Below, piece by piece: positions 45,445 to 56,500 of a stretch of 64,000 nucleotides of DNA; the stretch's first letter is position 1; the number at the start of each line of letters is the position of its first letter. Both the position numbers and the translations under genes were made by a program. The notes under the pieces are model-generated. The model was not told where the DNA came from. It did no database searches and worked only from the letters and a program-made list of their open reading frames with translations. The DNA is from Cohnella luojiensis (GTDB lineage: Bacteria; Bacillota; Bacilli; Paenibacillales; Paenibacillaceae): NCBI RefSeq assembly GCF_004564235.1, contig NZ_SOMN01000011.1:1-64000 (forward strand), written 5' to 3'.

Positions 45445-46242
45445 ATGAGCCGTTTTGCGTTTATGCTGGGTTTGTACCGTGATTATTTCGCCAATTATTT
45501 GAAAACCAAATTATCTTACCGCGCTGATTTCTGGATCGAGGTTCTGTCGGATTTGATGTTTAACGGACTCAATCTCGTGTTTATTTTCGTCGTCTTTCTG
45601 CATACCCCTACGCTTGGAGATTGGAGCGAGGCCGAAGTCGTGTTCGTATACGGTTACTTCATGATCGCTTCGGGGCTGTTCTCGACCTTCTTCAGCGCAT
45701 GGAATTTCAGCGAGCGGTATATCGTCAAAGGGGAAATGGACCGCGTACTAACCCGTCCGGCCCACTCCTTGTCGCAAGTCATGCTCGAAAATATGGATCC
45801 GCCCGCATTCGTAGGCTCCATCGTTGGGTTTGTCATTATGATCACCGCGTGGACGACGCTCGGCTTGCCGTTTCATTGGTACGATCCGCTGGTGCTGATC
45901 ATCATGGTGCTGGGATCATGCTTCATCTATATGGGCATTTACACGGCGCTATCGGCGATTTCATTCTACTCGGATGCGCCGACGGGCATCGGTCCGTTGA
46001 TCTATAACATCCAGAACTACGGAAGATATCCGGTTGAAATTTACAACAAAACGATCAAGTTCTTGCTCACTTGGCTGCTGCCGTTCGCCTTCGTCGGCGT
46101 CTACCCGGCCTCGTTCTTCCTCGGACGCTTGGACGACTGGTGGATGGCCTGGTTGACTCCGGTTGTCGGCATCGTCGTGCTGTCGCTTGGGCTCTGGTTC
46201 TGGAACTACGGCGTCAGACGGTATCGCGGCGCGGGGAGCTAA
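45445..46242 (+). CDS. ABC-2 (DUF990) permease, second subunit
   Basis: 265 aa, about six helices, related to the preceding gene: YFANYLKTKLSYRADFWIEV and ERYIVKGEMDRVLTRPAHSL. Together with 43561-45440 it forms a complete exporter. Its 3' end runs into repeat array D 37 bp later. Confidence 0.9.
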   Translation: MSRFAFMLGLYRDYFANYLKTKLSYRADFWIEVLSDLMFNGLNLVFIFVVFLHTPTLGDWSEAEVVFVYGYFMIASGLFSTFFSAWNFSERYIVKGEMDRVLTRPAHSLSQVMLENMDPPAFVGSIVGFVIMITAWTTLGLPFHWYDPLVLIIMVLGSCFIYMGIYTALSAISFYSDAPTGIGPLIYNIQNYGRYPVEIYNKTIKFLLTWLLPFAFVGVYPASFFLGRLDDWWMAWLTPVVGIVVLSLGLWFWNYGVRRYRGAGS

Positions 46243-46278
46243 GTGGGCGCGTTGCTCGAATGGTGGGGAGTTGGCTGC

Positions 46279-46718
46279 GTAGCGGCAGGTTTTGCCTGTA
46301 AAGAGTGCACGATCGGCGGGCAACGGGTGGCGTAACGGCAGAATTTGCCGTTAAGCCCGCACAAGTGGCGGGCAATGGGTGGCGTAGCGGCAGATTTTGC
46401 CGTTAAGCCCGCGCAAGTGGCGGGCAACGGGTGGCGTAGCGGCAGATTTTGCCGTTAAGCCCGCGCAAGTGGCGGGCAACGGGTGGCGTAGCGGCAGATT
46501 TTGCCGTTAAGCCCGCGCAAGTGGCGGACAACTGACCGCGTAGCGGCAGATTTTGCCGTTAAGCCCGCGCAAGTGGCGGGCAACGTACCGCGTAACGGCA
46601 GAATTTGCCGTTAAGCCCGCGCAAGTGGCGGACAACTGACCGCGTAGCGGCAGTTTCTGCCGTTAAGCCAGAACAAGTGGCGGGCAACGGCCTGTGTAGC
46701 GGCAGTTCTGCCGTTAAT
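46279..46718. repeat. Repeat array D: nine tandem units of 52 bp
   Basis: Stem starts at 46279 (53 bp to the next), 46332, 46384, 46436, 46488, 46540, 46592, 46644 and 46696, 52 bp apart. Arms TAGCGGCA and TGCCGTTA around GATTT, with TAACGGCA in two units restoring perfect pairing. A second stem GCCCGC/GCGGGC lies in each flank. The last unit overlaps the stop codon of the nuclease gene 46714-47391. Confidence 0.95.
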
Positions 46719-47391
46719 CTAAATACATTGATCGCCCCTTCAGGGTTATCCGATAGTTTCGTGTCCGCATCGAACCGCCGCCACCGTTTTCCAACAACTC
46801 CTTTTCAACAAGCTCATGAAGGATCATGCGCGCTAGTCGGTTCCCGATTCCGAGTTGAACGCATACTTCGATTGGAGTTATCGGCCGCTCCAGCCTGATA
46901 GACATACGAAGGATTTCCCGTTGCTTGAGAGGCAGCCGAGAGTCGGTCTGAGCAGTGCTTTTGCCGCCGTATAGTCTCCCAAGTGTTCTGAGCACGGATT
47001 GCTGACAATGAAGAGGTCTTTCTTTGAGCGTGTCCAGAGAGAATCTGTACACTTTCCAGTCCTCGTCTATTAGCTGATTTTGCCGTTCCTTTTCGTATTC
47101 GAAGCCTCGGCGCGTGACGTTCTTGGCGTGCGAACTGAAGTCGTCGATTTCCAAATCCAATTTGTATGGAGAACGGATATACGCGAGATCGAGATAGTAG
47201 GAGCTGTTACGGTAATTGGCCACTTCATGCTCGGCGAACAGATAATCAAGATTTCCGACTGCAGGCCACCACGCTTCTTGAAGGAACAGTTTTTCGGCAT
47301 GCCCATGATCTTCATCTAGCTTACGAAGCGATTCCCCTTTTCGACCTCTGCGTTGACTTGCTAACCAATGTCCGTAGGCTTCTTCGAACAA
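46714..47391 (-). CDS. Vsr/DUF559-like PD-(D/E)XK nuclease with winged helix (array D)
   Basis: 225 aa from TTG 47391, with GAGGAG 10 nt upstream. Same layout as the protein at 20672-21325: LFLQEAWWPAVGNLDYLF, Asp68 in YYLDLAYIR, Glu81 and Asp83 in LEIDDFSSH with His88, RQNQLIDEDWKVYRFS, PLHCQQSVLRTLGRLYG, and a C-terminal winged helix (~154-218, RPITPIEVCVQLGIGNRLAR). The stop TAA (46716-46714) lies in the right arm of the last array stem, so gene and array are physically joined. Role unknown; nuclease fold inferred. Confidence 0.8.
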   Translation of the reverse strand: MFEEAYGHWLASQRRGRKGESLRKLDEDHGHAEKLFLQEAWWPAVGNLDYLFAEHEVANYRNSSYYLDLAYIRSPYKLDLEIDDFSSHAKNVTRRGFEYEKERQNQLIDEDWKVYRFSLDTLKERPLHCQQSVLRTLGRLYGGKSTAQTDSRLPLKQREILRMSIRLERPITPIEVCVQLGIGNRLARMILHELVEKELLENGGGGSMRTRNYRITLKGRSMYLD

Positions 47392-47414
47392 ATACGATAC
47401 ACTCCTCGAAGGCG

Positions 47415-47472
47415 ATAAAAAGCAAAAACCGCGACCTCCCGAAAAGGAGACCGCGGCGTGCTTCGCTCGCTA
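47415..47472 (-). terminator. Terminator-like hairpin in the leader of the array D nuclease gene
   Basis: In gene direction: box TAGCGAGCGAAGCACGCCGC (rc 47453-47472), stem CCGCGGTCTCC/GGGAGGTCGCGG (rc 47429-47456), then TTTTTGCTTTTT before the ribosome site. It matches the leader at 21342-21402 in order and in the conserved box. Confidence 0.7.
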
Positions 47473-47549
47473 AAATATGAAATGATGATACAATTAAAAT
47501 AAATGAAATCCGTCTTTTTGTCACGTTGATTTTGGAAGGAGCCTCACCA

Positions 47550-48020
47550 ATGACTCAATTGAAAGTCGGACTGCCCGTCCCGGATTTCGAGCTTCCCGCG
47601 ACGAACGGGAAAACGGTCCGACTAAACGAATATCGCGGCCGCAAGGTCGTTATCTATTTTTACCCGAAAGATTTGACTCCCGCTTGTACGCAGCAATCGT
47701 GCGATTTCCGCGATGCGAACGCAAATTTTGGTAACGCGAACGCCATCATACTAGGCATTAGCACGAGCGACATAAAGACCCACCATAAGTTCATCGAGAA
47801 GTACGAGCTTCCTTTTCTTCTGCTAGCTGATCCGGAGCATCAAGTATGCGAGCTATACGGCGTATGGCAGGAGAAGAAGCTATATGGGAAAACCTACATG
47901 GGCATCGTGCGTTCAACATTCCTTATCGACGAATCGGGCGTGCTTGTCCAGGAATGGCGCAACATCAGGGTAAAGGGACATGTCGATAACGTGAAGCAAG
48001 CTCTGATGGCAATGAAATAA
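47550..48020 (+). CDS. bcp: Thiol peroxidase, Bcp/PrxQ type
   Basis: 156 aa from ATG 47550, after GGAAGGA; an upstream in-frame start at 47526 is disfavoured. Peroxidatic Cys in [15 protein letters not shown] with the resolving Cys five residues later, as in atypical 2-Cys PrxQ. Cytosolic; reduces hydroperoxides with thioredoxin. Divergent from the array D nuclease gene. Confidence 0.95.
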   Translation: MTQLKVGLPVPDFELPATNGKTVRLNEYRGRKVVIYFYPKDLTPACTQQSCDFRDANANFGNANAIILGISTSDIKTHHKFIEKYELPFLLLADPEHQVCELYGVWQEKKLYGKTYMGIVRSTFLIDESGVLVQEWRNIRVKGHVDNVKQALMAMK

Positions 48021-48100
48021 GACCGCAGCCGCTCGCCTTGACGCTGTCGAAGGCGCAAAGCTATAATAACTTCAATTGATTTAGGGAGGCTCGGCTTACA

Positions 48101-49642
48101 GTGACTACTAACCAGCATGAAATGATCGTCGTGCTTGATTTCGGCGGCCAATACAACCAGTTAATCGCCCGCCGTATACGCGACTTGGGCGTGTACAGCG
48201 AGCTTTTGCCTTTTAATACGACGGCGGACAAGCTGCGGGATCTCGCGCCGAAAGGGATCGTCTTCTCCGGCGGGCCGGCGAGCGTCTATGCCGAAGGAGC
48301 GCCTACGGTCGACCCGGCTATATACGAACTGGGGATCCCGATTCTCGGAATCTGTTACGGCATGCAGCTGATCACGCACCAGCAAGGCGGCAAGGTCGAG
48401 CCTGCGCACAAACGCGAATACGGGAAGTCCGATGTTGATTTCACTGCGGATTCCCACTTGGTTAAAGGCTTGGAAACGCGTCAGACCGTCTGGATGAGCC
48501 ACGGGGATCACGTAACGGAGCTGCCTGCAGGTTTCCGCGTCGATGCAAGCACGGAGCACGCACCGGTTGCCGCGATGAGCGATCCGAACCGGAAGTTTTT
48601 CGCGGTACAATTCCATCCCGAGGTTCGTCATTCCGTCTACGGGAACGAAATGATCCGTAACTTCCTTTTCGCGGTATGCGAGTGCAGAGGCGATTGGACG
48701 ATGGGTTCGTTCATCGAAGACATGGTCCTGGACATCCGTAAGGAAGTCGGCGACAAGAAGGTACTATGCGCGTTATCCGGCGGAGTCGACTCTTCGGTCG
48801 TTGCCATCTTGATTCATAAGGCGATTGGCGATCAATTAACATGCATGTTCATCGACCATGGTTTGCTGCGCAAAGACGAGGCCGAGAGCGTAATGGAGAC
48901 GTTCGTAGGCAAATTCGATATGAATGTCGTGAAAATAGACGCAAGCGAGCGGTTCCTAGGCAATCTGAAGGGTGTCGAAGATCCGGAGCAGAAGCGCAAG
49001 ATTATCGGAACCGAATTTATTCGCGTGTTCGAAGAAGAATCCGCTAAATTCGACGATTTTACGTTCTTGGCGCAAGGAACCTTATATACCGATATCGTAG
49101 AGAGCGGTACCGCTACCGCGCAAACGATCAAGTCACACCATAACGTCGGCGGATTGCCGAAGGACATGAAGTTCAAGCTGATCGAGCCTCTGAAGACCTT
49201 GTTCAAGGACGAAGTTCGCAAGGTCGGAGCGGAGTGCGGGCTTCCCGACGCGATCGTCATGCGTCAGCCGTTCCCGGGACCGGGACTCGCGATTCGCGTG
49301 CTAGGCGAAGTGACGGAAGAGAAGCTTACGATCGTAAGGGAGTCCGACGCGATTCTGCGCGACGAGATTGCCAAAGCGGGCTTAGACCGCGAAATCTGGC
49401 AATATTTTACCGCTCTGCCTAACATGAAGAGCGTAGGCGTCATGGGCGACGGACGTACGTATTCTCACACCGTGGGCATCCGTGCCGTCACCTCCATCGA
49501 TGGAATGACGGCGGACTGGGCAAGAATTCCGTTCGACGTGCTGGAGAAGATCTCCAACCGTATCGTGAATGAAGTACAGAACGTTAACCGAATCGTATAC
49601 GATATCACCTCCAAGCCTCCCGCGACGATCGAGTGGGAGTAA
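48101..49642 (+). CDS. guaA: GMP synthase (glutamine-hydrolysing)
   Basis: 513 aa, converts XMP to GMP. N-terminal glutaminase: nucleophile Cys in GICYGMQLI, His/Glu in [14 protein letters not shown]-pyrophosphatase P-loop [13 protein letters not shown]-terminal dimerisation domain ends IEWE. GTG start after GGGAGG. No riboswitch is seen before it, unlike pbuG and purE. Terminator at 49658. Confidence 0.98.
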   Translation: MTTNQHEMIVVLDFGGQYNQLIARRIRDLGVYSELLPFNTTADKLRDLAPKGIVFSGGPASVYAEGAPTVDPAIYELGIPILGICYGMQLITHQQGGKVEPAHKREYGKSDVDFTADSHLVKGLETRQTVWMSHGDHVTELPAGFRVDASTEHAPVAAMSDPNRKFFAVQFHPEVRHSVYGNEMIRNFLFAVCECRGDWTMGSFIEDMVLDIRKEVGDKKVLCALSGGVDSSVVAILIHKAIGDQLTCMFIDHGLLRKDEAESVMETFVGKFDMNVVKIDASERFLGNLKGVEDPEQKRKIIGTEFIRVFEEESAKFDDFTFLAQGTLYTDIVESGTATAQTIKSHHNVGGLPKDMKFKLIEPLKTLFKDEVRKVGAECGLPDAIVMRQPFPGPGLAIRVLGEVTEEKLTIVRESDAILRDEIAKAGLDREIWQYFTALPNMKSVGVMGDGRTYSHTVGIRAVTSIDGMTADWARIPFDVLEKISNRIVNEVQNVNRIVYDITSKPPATIEWE

Positions 49643-49657
49643 ACGAATTGAAATTCA

Positions 49658-49690
49658 AGCCTGTCGAGAATTTTCTCGGCAGGCTTTTTG
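49658..49690 (+). terminator. Intrinsic terminator after guaA
   Basis: AAGCCTGTCGAGAA pairs with its complement (one mismatch) around TTTT, then TTTTTG. Confidence 0.88.
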
Positions 49691-50071
49691 CTTGTTAGAG
49701 AATAGTGCGATGATTTGCTTGAATGGCGGAAGTACGATTTTTTTTATCGTTGTTTTCTGTTAGTGAGTGAGTGTTGAAGAAAAGAAATAGGAATGATTTT
49801 CATCGTACTTCGGCATTTTCTGAGATGGAAGTCAGGAGACGGCTAGCATTTAGAATGTTTTTCATTGCTAATCATTTCCATATTAACACCAAGTTTAGGA
49901 ATAGCGATGTTTTTCATTCTTGGTGGTGACCTATGAGCGCAGGGGTCTAGTAGTTTTGGTCTAATTACTGTCATGGCAGAGTCTCCAAGCTCATAAAAAA
50001 ACTGTTGAAATTAGTATATTTGTACCATATAATGAATGTTCATCTACACTTTTTGTAATAATTTAGGCGAA
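49691..50071. other. Gene-free AT-rich stretch before the riboswitch
   Basis: No convincing ORF. It must contain the promoter of the riboswitch transcript; TATAAT at 50028-50033 in ACCATATAATGAATG is a likely -10, with a weak -35. TTTTTCATT-type motifs recur near 49776, 49858 and 49911 without a recognised role. Confidence 0.4.
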
Positions 50072-50152
50072 AGAGGCAAAATCTCCGAAAGGGGATGACG
50101 CAAAGCCGTGGGTCTAAAGCTCTAAAAGAGCTACGATTGCCAGGTTGCCCAA
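50072..50152 (+). ncRNA. Cyclic di-GMP-I (GEMM-I) riboswitch aptamer
   Basis: The conserved pieces occur in order: GGCAAA (50075), CCGAAAGG tetraloop stem (50085), GACGCAAAGCC (50097), a variable P3 arm with AGCTC/GAGCT, and GCCAGGTTGCC (50139-50149). This matches the GEMM-I consensus that binds c-di-GMP. Confidence 0.93.
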
Positions 50153-50196
50153 AGGTGAACGTAATATTTTCAAAAAAACCTTTATGCAGCTCAACG

Positions 50197-50233
50197 CAAT
50201 CCTCGCGGCTTTGCGTGCCGGGTTGTTTTTTTT
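50197..50233 (+). terminator. Expression-platform terminator of the c-di-GMP riboswitch
   Basis: CAA-CC-CGGC pairs with GCCG-GG-TTG (small bulges), then eight T. ACGCAA (50194) can instead pair with TTGCGT (50211), a possible antiterminator. Whether c-di-GMP turns expression on or off is not decided. Confidence 0.65.
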
Positions 50234-50269
50234 GTTTTTTTAATAGGTTTGAATTTTGGGAGGGTACTT

Positions 50270-50524
50270 ATGAAGAAGCGCTTTGTCGTCTGTTTTTTGA
50301 TATTTTCTGTTATTATCAGTTCCATTCAAGCATCCGTTTTTGCCAGGAATGGAAGTGATGGTACAGTTCCTAGCTATGTTGACCCTTTAGAGATATTGAA
50401 GCAGCTGCCGGGACAAGCGGACGGCTATCACCCGCCGCTGCCTAATCCGATGCAGGGTGCTATTCCTTCTCTGCCTTCTGGTCTAAGTTCCGGACGGCCG
50501 ACAGCTCCGGGAGCAGGCTCGTAA
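50270..50524 (+). CDS. Signal-peptide segment of the RHS toxin, cut off by a stop codon
   Basis: 84 aa from ATG 50270, after GGGAGGG. MKKRFVVCFLIFSVIISSIQ is a Sec signal peptide with likely cleavage near SVFA; then a Pro/Gly-rich segment. It ends at TAA 50522-50524. The same frame continues after this single stop through GGSATGGAISP to the RHS protein at 50573, so it is most likely the original N-terminus of that protein, separated by one nonsense codon (or joined by readthrough). Confidence 0.75.
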   Translation: MKKRFVVCFLIFSVIISSIQASVFARNGSDGTVPSYVDPLEILKQLPGQADGYHPPLPNPMQGAIPSLPSGLSSGRPTAPGAGS

Positions 50525-50572
50525 GGGGGATCTGCAACCGGTGGGGCCATAAGCCCAACTTCTGAAGATCCA

Positions 50573-53500
50573 ATGAACCACCCAGTAGACTTGGCTACGG
50601 GTCTATTAAAGCTGCAAGCTACCGATATTCATCTACCTGGAATCGGGTTCGGCTTCGACTTAGAACGAAAGTATGATAGTACAGCAAGTGAACCGGGCGC
50701 CTTCGGGATTGGGTGGGACTATAATTGGAGTTCTCTCCTTCGCATGTACTCAGATTATGCTATGGGAGAATTTCGTTGGGATGAGACAGCTGCGAGCTAT
50801 ACCTTCATGAAAGACGATCCCGATGGATACATTCTGAAATACGACGGGGACGATAAAGTCAACTACGAGCTACATAAAGGCCATTATGAGCCTAGTGATG
50901 GGGAACAATTGGAAAGAATCAACGAGAACGAATATGTTGTCACCACAAGCAGCGGGGCGAAGGTTACATACTCTGGTTATTTTGCGCCTTGGCGCAGTGT
51001 GCAGGATGTTAGAGCAGGGAAAATGGTGAAGCTTCAGGACCGCTACGGAAATACGATGTCATTTACTTATAACGATAGCGGCAATCTGACTAATATTACA
51101 GATACGGCCAATCGTCACATCCAGCTCCAGTGGGAGAACGGAGTAATCTCGAAGCTCATCGATCCAATGGACAATGAAACCACCTTCAACTACGATACTT
51201 CTGGTCGTCTTATTGTGGTAACGTCACCTGAAGGTAGGACTGTCAGCTATGACTACGACGCCAAGAATCGTTTGTCCTCGATCATTAATGGTGAAGGAGC
51301 AATCAAGACCTTCCAGTATAATAATCAGAATAAAGTCGTATCCATTAAGGACAACAATGGCTCGGTTCAGCTTGCTTTTGCCTATAGCGTAGACAAGACC
51401 GAATTGACGGATGCGCTAAATAACCTGTGGGTATACGGCATAGCAGATGGCAAAGTCTCATATACCACGAACCCATTGGAAGAAACGATCAGCTATCAAT
51501 ACAATGACAAGGACAAGGTCACGAGAGTAGAATCGGTCCGTGGGATTGAAAAGACGGAATATAATGCGGACGGCCATGTAACTAAACTAACAGAAGTCAG
51601 TGGCGCTGTGACGAGATACGAATACGACGATCAATGGAAGCTGCCGAAGAGAATCACGCATCCTGAAGGCTCACTGACAACATTCGAGTACGACGATCGT
51701 GGCAATATTAAGCTCAGGACCAACCCTGACGGCGTTATCGGCCTTTTTAAGTACGACGATAGAGGACGTCTCGTATCGATGTCTAATGAAGAGGGCGGAT
51801 TAATCCAGTTTTATTACGATGATTCAGGAAATATTGTTAAGAAGACTGATCCACTCGGAATTGAAACTCTATACGAGTACGATTTAAATGGACGATTGGT
51901 GAAAGAAACCTCTCCAGGCGGATTTCAAGCGGATATGACCTATGATAAAGATGGCATAGCGATTCGTCTCATTACTGGTAATACTGCCATAACTGAATAT
52001 CAATATGATCTTAATGGGTTGCTCGTCGAGGAGAAAAATCCTCTTGGCCTCGTTACGACCTATGAGCGAACTGAAGAAGGAAATTTGATACACATCAAAG
52101 ATGGACTGCAAAGATCAGATTCTTATAAATTTGATCGAATGGGGAGGCTATCGGAAGCAACCGACTCGATTGGTCGAATAACGCTTTTTACACGAGATGC
52201 GATTGGAAGAGTGACCGTGCTGATCGACTCTCTCGGACGAACCACCCAATATACATACGGTTCGTTTGGTGTGAAAACTGTGGAGTCGCCTAATGGCAAG
52301 CTGGAATACGAATATGATGCTGCAGGACAACTTTCCAAGACCAAAGACGAACATGGCCGTACGACTACACTCCTCTATGACAATATGGGCAGATTGCTTG
52401 AAGCTAGAGATCCTATAGGACGCACCCGATATTATACCTATGACGCTGCTGGCAGAGTATTGACCGAACAGCGTCCCGACGGGAGCCTTATAGCGAACGA
52501 ATATAACAGCTTGGGATTACTCGAGAAAACAACGTATCCGGATGGAACGGCTATTCAGTATGTCTATGATATAGCCAATCGATTAATGAAAACCGTTTAC
52601 CGCGACGGAAGTATTTCCGAAGTAATCTATGGGGTCAACGGACAACCTGCAAAAATCATTAATGCGCTTGGACAAGCCATTACGTACGTGTATGACGAGG
52701 CTAATCGTGTGCAGCAGGTAATTGATCCTAAAGGAAACACATTGAAGCTAGCCTATAATAAATCTGACTTATTAACGTCTGTTGCCGATCCGCTTGGAGG
52801 AATTATCTCTTATGAGTATGATGAGGGCGGACAACTGAATAAAGTGACAGATGCGTTAGGCCAGACGATTCAATACGACTACGATTTACTTGGGAGAATA
52901 GTTCGTACAGTTAATCCCGAAGGCAGAGAAACGAAGTGGATCTATGATGATCAAATGAACCAAACGATTGTGACCGACGCGTTGGGTGGAAAGTACATCT
53001 ATGAGTTCAATCTACGGAATCAAATCAAGCGAATGACCGATCCGCTTGAACATAGCAGCACCATATCTTATAACAATATGGGGCTGCCGACTCTAATCAC
53101 GGATGAACTAGGCTATCAAACGACCTACACCTACGATGCTATTGGAAGATTGCTTAGCACCGCCGATCCGGAAGGCGCCACAACCTCATACATTTACAAC
53201 GAGATGGATCAGATCGTCAAAGTTACTAATGCTCTTAATCAAACGACCGAAATGACCTACGATGTCATAGGAAATGTAACTACGGTAACTGATTTTCGTG
53301 AACGTAAGAGCGAATTTTTCTATGATGCTATGGATCGTAGAACGGCGTTAGTCGACACATTGGGGTCTAGATGGTCATGGGAATATGATGCTTTAGGGCA
53401 AGTCACAAAAATGACTGATCCGCTTGGTCATAAGAAGGAGTTGACATATAATGCGCTCGGTCAGATGATTGAAGTCAAAGAAGCGGAAGGCGCAGTTACG

Positions 53501-56500
53501 AAGCTGGATTACGATGCGCTGGGCCGTATGATCAATCAGACCGATGCGCTCGGACACACGACAAGTTTCCATTATGATGCGAACGGTCAGGTTAAACGAA
53601 TGACGGATGCTTTAGGCCAAGTCACTTCTTACGATTACAGCAAATCCGGTGAACTGATCCATTATGTGAATGAGACAGGGCACGGAACAACATGGACTTA
53701 TAATAAGCTTGGCTTGCCGGCCACGATCACGAATGTGCTCGGTCAGGTGGAAACCTATGAATATGATAAGGCAGGCAGGATGATTAGGAGCGTTGATCCG
53801 CAGGGTGCGGCGACCGAGTATCGGACCGATGCATTAGGCCGAACGGTATCTGTAACAGATGCGCTCCATCAAACGACGGCATTCCGTTATGACGGAGCGG
53901 GACGGACTTTAGAAATCACGGATGCGCTAGGTGCTTCCAAACAATTTTCGTATGATAATCTTGGACGTTTAACATCTGAGAAGGACCGTCGCGGCATGCG
54001 ATCGGAGATTGTCTATGACGATATTCAAGGCATTCGGACAATTACTGATGCGAGTGGAGCTTCAACAACCGTACAGACAGATGCCCTGGATCGAATCGTG
54101 AAATCCACAGATCCGCTTGGACACGCTACTGAGTGGGTATACAATGCTTTGGGATCTCCCGTTCAGCAACTCGATGCTAACGGGAACCTTACGTCGTGGG
54201 AATATAACTCCAAACAGCAAGTGATCCAAGTGAAGGATCCGAAGGGTGACGTTACGAAGTTTGAATATGATTTAGTGGGGAATCAAACGAAAGAGACAAA
54301 CGCCTTGAACGCAGTGACGGTCTATTCCTACGATGCGCTGGATCGACTTGCCCTTGCAGTATTGCCGAATGGCGGAACGATTCAAAACACTTACAGCGCA
54401 GATGGGAATTTAACGCAGCGTACAGATGCTGAAGGTGGCATATGGAAGTGGGAATATGATCTATTGGGCCGGGCTGTTTCTGAAACTAATCCGTTAGGCT
54501 ATCAGAAATCACTTGAGTATAATGCCATGGGTCTCCCGACCGTAGTGCGGGATGAGCTTGGAGCAGAGACGGTTTATAAGTACGATGTGCTGGGCAGGTT
54601 GACTCATCAGAAGGATGCTTTGGGATCAATCTGGAGCTATGAATATGATGCTTTGGGACAACCCGTCAGAACAGTAGATCCTCTAGGTTCGGTATACATC
54701 TATGAATATGATAGTGAAGGCAATGTTATTGCGATGGAAGACCCGCTTAAGCATAGGACCGAATACGCTTATGATCAAGTCGGTCGTATGACCGAAATGA
54801 AAGACCCAGCGGGTTATTCTACCCTATGGGGATATAATGACTCCGGTCTTCTGACCTCTGTAACCAATGCGTTGGGAGATGCAACTTCATTCGATTATGA
54901 TCCTATCAATCGGCTGGTGAAACAGACAAGCCCGAGCGGTGCAGTGGAGCAGCGTGTTTATGATGCCAACGGTAATCTCGCTTCACTTATTGATCCATTG
55001 GGACATAAAACGCAATACGAGTATGACGCACTAAATCAATTAGTCTCTGTTACAGACTCGTTAAACGGGAAGACAACCTATACGTACGATGGAATGGGAC
55101 AGCTTGCCAAACTAACCGATGCCAACGGGAATAACCGTAGCTGGACGTATAACTTGAACGGACAGCCGCTCTCAGAAATCAATGCACTTGGTAAGGATAC
55201 GCAGTACAGCTATGACGCTGCTGGACAGCTAAAGGAAATGCTCGATCCGAAGAATCAGCAAACTCGGTATTCCTATACACCACGCGGTCAGATTTCCGCT
55301 GTAGAATCCACAGATGATAAGGTTGAATATGCTTACGATCTGATGGGGAGAATGTCCGAGGTCTCCAATCATACATCCAAGGAGCAATTCTCATACGACA
55401 AGCTTGGTAGAGTTATTTCACAAAACAATGTATCTATAGGGAAATCAATCAATTACGAATACGATGCCAACAGCAATCTTACGCAGCTAACGAATAGTGA
55501 GGATCGAGTTACCCGTTACGAATATGATGTTCGCGATCAGATGGTCAGCATGACAGACCCGGAAGGAAATCGAAGTGCTTTTGAATATAATGCCATGGGC
55601 ATAGAGACCAAACGCGATTTAGCTAATGGAAATCAAATCATCAGTACGTACGACCAAGACAGCCAGCTTGTAAAGGTAGACAACCGTAACTCTGACGGGT
55701 CGACGATTTCGTCCTTCGCTTATGAGTACGATGCGGCAGGAAGAAAGATATCCGAGACGGAAGCAGGCTCTCGTATTGACTACGGCTATGACGCATTAAA
55801 TCGTTTGACTGATGTTAGCTATGGAACTGGAAAAGCCGCTTCAAATCAGTCTTTTACTCAAGTAGCCAGCTTGAATAACGATTATTTATATTCACCTTAT
55901 GTCCAAGTTGCTGCTGCTGATAAAGAGACGGGTAATGGCAATGGCAATGGCGGGAACAGTTGGGGAAATGGCAGCGAAAACGGAGGAGGCAATTCGAGCA
56001 GTTCCAATAACGGAAATGGCAATAGTAATGGTAATGGTAATGGTAATGGAAATTCCAGTTCCCCGGATGCAGGTACCACCGGTAATAGCGGCTCTTCCGA
56101 TAATGGTAAAGGTAATAATGGTAACGGAGATAGTAGCAACGGTAATGGCAATGGTAACAATAACGGAAACAATAACGGAAACAATAACGGAAACAATAAC
56201 GGAAACAATAACGGAAACAATAGCGGAAACAACAATGGTAATGGTAATGGTAACAAAGGTAATGGCAATGGCAATGGCAATGGCAATGGCAATGGCAATG
56301 GCAATGGCAATAAGAATTACAGTGCCCCCTCGTGTCAGCCGGGAATTGTAAAACCGACAGCTATTGACAACGAAGGCGAAACAGAGATAGTCGAAGAGAT
56401 TCCGTTTCCAATTTTTAAGGAGGTGCAGCTAGGCTATTTAATGGACCGATATACTCACGCTTCGTATTCTTATGATCCGGTAGGAAACCGATTAACCATG

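Noticed and set aside
49691-50071. Additional gene between guaA and the riboswitch
   Set aside because: Only short frames without ribosome sites.
55897-56351. Met/Ala/Val-rich and Pro/Leu-rich frames in the GGCAAT tracts
   Set aside because: Shadow frames of the repeat inside the RHS gene, without start signals.
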